This document shows positions 49,089 to 54,306 of a DNA stretch of 54,306 nucleotides, piece by piece; the stretch's first letter is position 1; the number at the start of each line of letters is the position of its first letter. Under the pieces are notes generated by a model. The model was given only the letters and a program-made list of their open reading frames with translations. It was not told where the DNA came from and did no database searches. Made by a program: the position numbers and the translations under genes. Origin of the DNA: Anaerolineae bacterium. GTDB taxonomy: Bacteria > Chloroflexota > Anaerolineae > J036 > Brachytrichaceae. The DNA lies in assembly GCA_023511655.1 (NCBI GenBank), contig JAIMBB010000005.1:1-54306 (forward strand). The letters run 5' to 3'.

Positions 49089-49990
49089 CCACGATGCGCG
49101 AGACTGCGCCGGCGGCAGCGCACGCAAATACAGCCCGTTACACACATCGCCGCCAACTGCGCAATCGCCTGCGCGCGGTGTTGGTGTATGCCACACTCTC
49201 GGCAATCGCTTTCGTCTTCCTCCTGCCGCTGGCGTGGATGGTTTTGACCGCGATCAAAACGCCCCAGGAAGCGTTGCGCTTTCCGCCAACCATCATCCCC
49301 AATGCGATCCAGCTCGACAACTTCGCCAAGGCGTGGAACTATCCAGGCATGCAGTTTCCACGCTGGACACTCAACACGCTGTGGATCTCGCTCACCGTCG
49401 TCACCGGCGTGGTGCTCACCTCGTCGCTGTGTGCGTTCGGATTTGCCCGCATCCGCTTTCCGGGGCGCAGCTTCTGGTTTGCTGCCACGCTGGCTTCGGT
49501 GATGCTGCCGCCGCAGGTCACGCTCATCCCTCTCTACATCTTGTTCTATCGCATCGGCTGGCTCAACACCTTCAACCCGCTCATCATCCCTGCCTGGTTT
49601 GGCGGGGGCGCGTTGAACATCTTTCTGCTGCGGCAATTCTTTCTGAACATCCCGGCCGAACTCGAGGACGCTGCTTACATGGATGGCGCAAACCGACTGC
49701 AAATCTGGGGGCGCATCTTCTTGCCGCTATCTATGCCGGCGCTGCTCACGGTAGCTATCTTCACCTTTCAGGCAACCTGGAACGATTTCTACGCCCCGCT
49801 GATCTACCTCACCGGCCGCGAAAACTACACCCTCGCCCTGGGCATCAATCTATTCAACAGCCAGTTCGGCTCCGAGATCCAGTACATGATGGCCATCTCA
49901 TTCCTGATGACGATCCCCATGATCATCGTCTTCTTCCTGGCCCAGCGCTACTTCGTGAGCGGCATCACCTTAACCGGCATCAACCGGTGA
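49085..49990 (+). CDS. sugar ABC transporter permease (MalG/UgpE type)
   Basis: 301 residues, six hydrophobic segments, with the EAA loop LEDAAYMDGANRLQIWGRI and the family-typical ending QRYFVSGITLTGINR. The ATG overlaps the MalF-type stop (ATGA). It forms the heterodimeric channel with it and would receive substrate from the now-deleted binding protein or a homologue elsewhere. Confidence 0.92.
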   Translation: MTTMRETAPAAAHANTARYTHRRQLRNRLRAVLVYATLSAIAFVFLLPLAWMVLTAIKTPQEALRFPPTIIPNAIQLDNFAKAWNYPGMQFPRWTLNTLWISLTVVTGVVLTSSLCAFGFARIRFPGRSFWFAATLASVMLPPQVTLIPLYILFYRIGWLNTFNPLIIPAWFGGGALNIFLLRQFFLNIPAELEDAAYMDGANRLQIWGRIFLPLSMPALLTVAIFTFQATWNDFYAPLIYLTGRENYTLALGINLFNSQFGSEIQYMMAISFLMTIPMIIVFFLAQRYFVSGITLTGINR

Positions 49991-50055
49991 CGTCATCCTC
50001 CCTCAGGGCGATCTATTCAACCGGCAACTGTCCGCGTTTGGCGCAAAATAGCCGC

Positions 50056-51150
50056 ATGCCCATCATCGAATCGTTGGAGGCCTTTCGCGTCGTCGTCCCG
50101 CTGCCGACGCCGTTGTTCGTATGGGGCAAGGTGATCGCCGAGCGGGAGTTCGTCTTTGCCCGCGCGCGCGCCGGCGAGTGGATCGGCACCGGCTATGGAC
50201 TGGGGCGCGTGGCAGGCATCGTAGAGGTCATCGAGCGTCATCTCAAGCCACTGGTGGTTGGCCAGCCGGCGCACGCCATTCGCCTGACCTGGGACGCCGC
50301 CCGCCGCGCCATGCGCATGATCGGCGAAGCAGGCGCCTTCGCCCGCGCGCTGTCCATCGTGGACATCGCGCTGTGGGACTTGCATGCCAGGCTGCTGAAT
50401 GCGCCGATCTGGCGGCTGTTCGGTGGGACGAAGCGCGATCTCCCCTGCATCGCCATCGCCGGCTATTACCAGCCCGACGACCCGCTCGGCAAGGTGCGCC
50501 GCGACGCCGAGGCGCTGGCCCAGGCCGGATACACGCGCTTCAAGTTGCCGATCGGCGAAGATCTGCAACTGGACATTCAGCGCGTGCGCGCCATGCGCGA
50601 GGTGGCCGGCAAAGATGCCTCGATCGGCGTGGACGCATCCGGCGCGTTCGATTCGGTGATCCAGGCACTGCAAGCCTGGCGCGCGCTGGAGCCATTTGAC
50701 ATCGCGTTTCTTGAGGATCCTTTCCCGGCCAACCAGTGGCCGCTGGCAATCGAGTTGGCACAGCGCACTGAGGTTCCGGTGGCGTTCGGCGAATCGCTTT
50801 GCTCACCTGAAGCAATTCAGGCGCTGGGATCGCCTCGCGGCGTGGAGATCGTCCGCCCTGACGCTACGCACCAACTAGGCGTGACCGGTTATCTACAAGG
50901 CATCGCGCCGGCGCTCGAACACCACAAGACCATCTTCCCGCACTACTTCCCCGACCTGCACGCTCCACTGGTGGCGGCGTTCGGCGGGGCATGGATCGAA
51001 GAATCACCGGACGCGGCCGACACGGTTGGGTTTCGCTTGCTGCGCGCCTCACTGCCGAACATACAGGCCGGCCTCTGGCGCGTCGGTGATGAGGCCGGCT
51101 TTGGCATCGCCTGGGACGAGGACGCCCTACAGCGATTCCGGCAGCCGTGA
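50056..51150 (+). CDS. mandelate racemase/muconate lactonizing family enzyme
   Basis: 364-residue enolase-superfamily protein. Barrel residues: Lys in YTRFKLPIG, metal ligands Asp in IGVDASG, Glu in FLEDPF and Glu in AFGESL, and His in IFPHYFPDLHAP. The single Lys/late His arrangement is typical of sugar-acid dehydratases or epimerases of the MR subgroup. The frame is open far upstream but that overlaps the permease; ATG 50056 is the first that gives the family N-terminus. It is 65 bases after the permease, in the same operon. Confidence 0.88.
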   Translation: MPIIESLEAFRVVVPLPTPLFVWGKVIAEREFVFARARAGEWIGTGYGLGRVAGIVEVIERHLKPLVVGQPAHAIRLTWDAARRAMRMIGEAGAFARALSIVDIALWDLHARLLNAPIWRLFGGTKRDLPCIAIAGYYQPDDPLGKVRRDAEALAQAGYTRFKLPIGEDLQLDIQRVRAMREVAGKDASIGVDASGAFDSVIQALQAWRALEPFDIAFLEDPFPANQWPLAIELAQRTEVPVAFGESLCSPEAIQALGSPRGVEIVRPDATHQLGVTGYLQGIAPALEHHKTIFPHYFPDLHAPLVAAFGGAWIEESPDAADTVGFRLLRASLPNIQAGLWRVGDEAGFGIAWDEDALQRFRQP

Positions 51151-51241
51151 GGCGCGATCCCTCGCCCCGTGACATCCAGGCACCGCCGACGGCTATGCCC
51201 CCAACGGGGCGCACAGAAGTGCGTGCTCCCTCGCCGGCGCG

Positions 51242-52987
<1,746 letters not shown>

Positions 52988-53096
52988 TTAACGATTGACG
53001 GATGGCTCGACAACCCAACGAACCGGGCGACTTTACGACCGACCCTGGCCGCATGTCAACGGCGAAGACAGAACTTGTCGAACCGGCAGTTCATGC

Positions 53097-53176
53097 CATC
53101 GGCGCCGGATGATAAACGCACCCGCCGGCCGGCGACTGACCCGCATTTGCGCCCATCGGCGCCGAATGATAGAACG
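53097..53176. repeat. pair of direct repeats upstream of the fructokinase
   Basis: CATCGGCGCCGGATGATAAACG (53097-53118; first 20 bases and last two) and CATCGGCGCCGAATGATAGA plus ACG (53154-53176) are near-identical, 57 bases apart. The second ends 30 bases before the fructokinase ATG. Each contains an ATGATA that could serve as a -10 element. Confidence 0.55.
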
Positions 53177-53205
53177 TGCGTCAATCCCGAATCGCTTTCG
53201 ACGTC

Positions 53206-54108
53206 ATGAGCAACACATCATCCGAGCCTGATTACTACGGCGGCATCGAAGCCGGCGGCACCAAGTTCAACTGCGTCGTCGCCGGCGGGCCAGACCGGGT
53301 CGCCCTCGAGACGCGCATCCCCACCACCACACCACAAGAGACGCTCGACCAGGTGATCGCCTTCTTCAAGCGCAGCGCGCTGCCGATCAAATCCATCGGC
53401 ATCGGTTCGTTCGGGCCGGTGGATCCCGATCCGAATTCGCCGACCTTCGGCTACATCACCAGCACGCCCAAGCTCGCCTGGCAGCACACCGATTTCGCCG
53501 GCGCCATCCGGCGCGCGCTGGGCGTGCCGATTGCCTTCGATACCGACGTGAACGCGGCGGCGTACGGCGAACACACCTGGGGCGCGGCGCAGGGGCTGCG
53601 CACGTTTGTCTACTACACCATCGGCACCGGGATCGGTGGCGGCGGCATGGTCGAAGGCCGGCTGATGCACGGCTTGATTCACCCAGAGATGGGGCACGTC
53701 TTCCTGCCGCACGATCGCGCGCGCGACCCGTATCCGGGGTGCTGTCCTTATCACGGCGATTGCTTCGAGGGCCTGGCCAGCGGGCCGGCCATTGCCGGGC
53801 GCTGGGGGGCCGACCCACAGACGCTCCCGCCCGATCATCCGGCCTGGGCGTTAGAGGCGGACTACATCGCCCTGGCGCTGGTGAACACGATTTGCATCCT
53901 CTCGCCGCAGCGCATCATCCTGGGCGGCGGGGTGATGGAGCGACGCTTTCTCTTCCCGATGATCCGGCAGCGGGTGCAAACGCTGCTCAACGGCTACGTC
54001 GTGCACGCGGCCATCCTCAGGGACATAGACGATTACATCGTGCCGCCGGCGCTGGGTGCGCAGGCCGGCGTGTTGGGCGCGGTGGCGCTGGCGCGCGACC
54101 TTTGCTGA
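53206..54108 (+). CDS. ROK-family fructokinase
   Basis: 300-residue ROK kinase. The phosphate loop [12 protein letters not shown], catalytic Asp in [14 protein letters not shown], the second phosphate loop [12 protein letters not shown], and zinc ligands HPEMGH with [16 protein letters not shown] are those of zinc-containing fructokinases (ScrK/YdhR). It phosphorylates fructose (possibly mannose) to the 6-phosphate with ATP. ATG 53206 is preferred over an in-frame GTG at 53176. It is transcribed divergently from the Sat-CysC gene. Confidence 0.9.
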   Translation: MSNTSSEPDYYGGIEAGGTKFNCVVAGGPDRVALETRIPTTTPQETLDQVIAFFKRSALPIKSIGIGSFGPVDPDPNSPTFGYITSTPKLAWQHTDFAGAIRRALGVPIAFDTDVNAAAYGEHTWGAAQGLRTFVYYTIGTGIGGGGMVEGRLMHGLIHPEMGHVFLPHDRARDPYPGCCPYHGDCFEGLASGPAIAGRWGADPQTLPPDHPAWALEADYIALALVNTICILSPQRIILGGGVMERRFLFPMIRQRVQTLLNGYVVHAAILRDIDDYIVPPALGAQAGVLGAVALARDLC

Positions 54109-54244
54109 AATTGGTCGAGCGTAATTCCTAACTCAGATGGCGACGGCGAATAGTTTGTCTGACCGATTCGAGGAACGGTGACCTCAAAGGTCGAGAGGGA
54201 TCGCGTGTTACGTGCGTGCATGGAAGTCGGTGATAAACTGCTGG

Positions 54245-54300
54245 CTAAGTCGGCATGGCACGCAGCACAGGACATTATCACTGAGTCGGCATAGTACGCA
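54245..54300. repeat. near-identical 20-base direct repeats at the window end
   Basis: CTAAGTCGGCATGGCACGCA (54245-54264) and CTGAGTCGGCATAGTACGCA (54281-54300), differing at three positions, 36 bases apart. The array may continue beyond the window. Confidence 0.6.
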
Positions 54301-54306
54301 AACTGA

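Noticed and set aside
54178-54294. Possible short ORF starting GTG at 54178
   Set aside because: About 38 codons, non-ATG, no clear Shine-Dalgarno, and it runs into direct repeats; not enough support.

Overview
This is a GC-rich, gene-dense bacterial chromosome segment with about 50 protein genes. I see no rRNA, tRNA, CRISPR array, transposase or phage gene. The content fits a Chloroflexota (Anaerolineae-like) heterotroph: several LsrB-type and MalFG-type sugar ABC systems, many TIM-barrel sugar isomerases and Gfo/Idh/MocA oxidoreductases, a large pyruvate:ferredoxin oxidoreductase, a TIR/formylglycine-enzyme-like fusion typical of filamentous multicellular bacteria, and short degenerate tandem repeats around and inside genes. 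The taxonomic placement is an inference from gene content.

Layout, 0-7 kb: a minus-strand operon (SDR oxidoreductase, sugar isomerase, SGNH hydrolase); a plus-strand heme-exporter-like pair (CcmA, CcmB) and an XdhC-family protein; then minus-strand LysE exporter, AraD-like aldolase/epimerase and signal peptidase I. 7.4-17.7 kb: one long plus-strand operon behind a near-consensus promoter, with a lipoprotein sugar-binding protein, two-domain ABC ATPase, two permeases, a pentulose (FGGY) kinase, E1 alpha and beta of a 2-oxoacid/acetoin dehydrogenase, a lone lipoyl-domain protein, and DhaK and DhaL kinase subunits. It reads as import, phosphorylation and thiamine-dependent cleavage of a ketose-like compound and is the best candidate here for an undescribed pathway. 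17.9-20.4 kb (minus): another sugar isomerase and an AraB-type ribulokinase.

20.6-22.2 kb (minus): a fusion of a putative effector-associated adaptor domain, a TIR domain and an FGE/C-type-lectin-like domain, a likely conflict or immunity protein. 22.4-36.7 kb (plus): an enolase-superfamily dehydratase, pyruvate:ferredoxin oxidoreductase, flavodoxin, small membrane protein, a frameshifted phytoene-dehydrogenase-like oxidoreductase, a 51-residue membrane peptide, a Lon-like protease, malic enzyme fused to a phosphotransacetylase-like domain, and a Gfo/Idh/MocA oxidoreductase. 36.8-39.7 kb: a DtxR-family regulator and a P1B-4 metal-efflux ATPase behind a clear promoter with an overlapping palindrome. 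Then ribosomal protein S20 (minus), a diverged complex-I/antiporter-like membrane protein and a DUF2085 membrane protein.

42.6-51.2 kb: a second sugar-utilisation locus. Four minus-strand genes (isomerase, Gfo/Idh/MocA, D-2-hydroxyacid dehydrogenase, LLM flavin oxidoreductase) diverge from an IclR regulator, followed on the plus strand by the remnant of a deleted sugar-binding protein gene, two MalFG-type permeases and an enolase-superfamily enzyme. The window closes with a bifunctional sulfate adenylyltransferase/APS kinase (minus) and a ROK-family fructokinase (plus).
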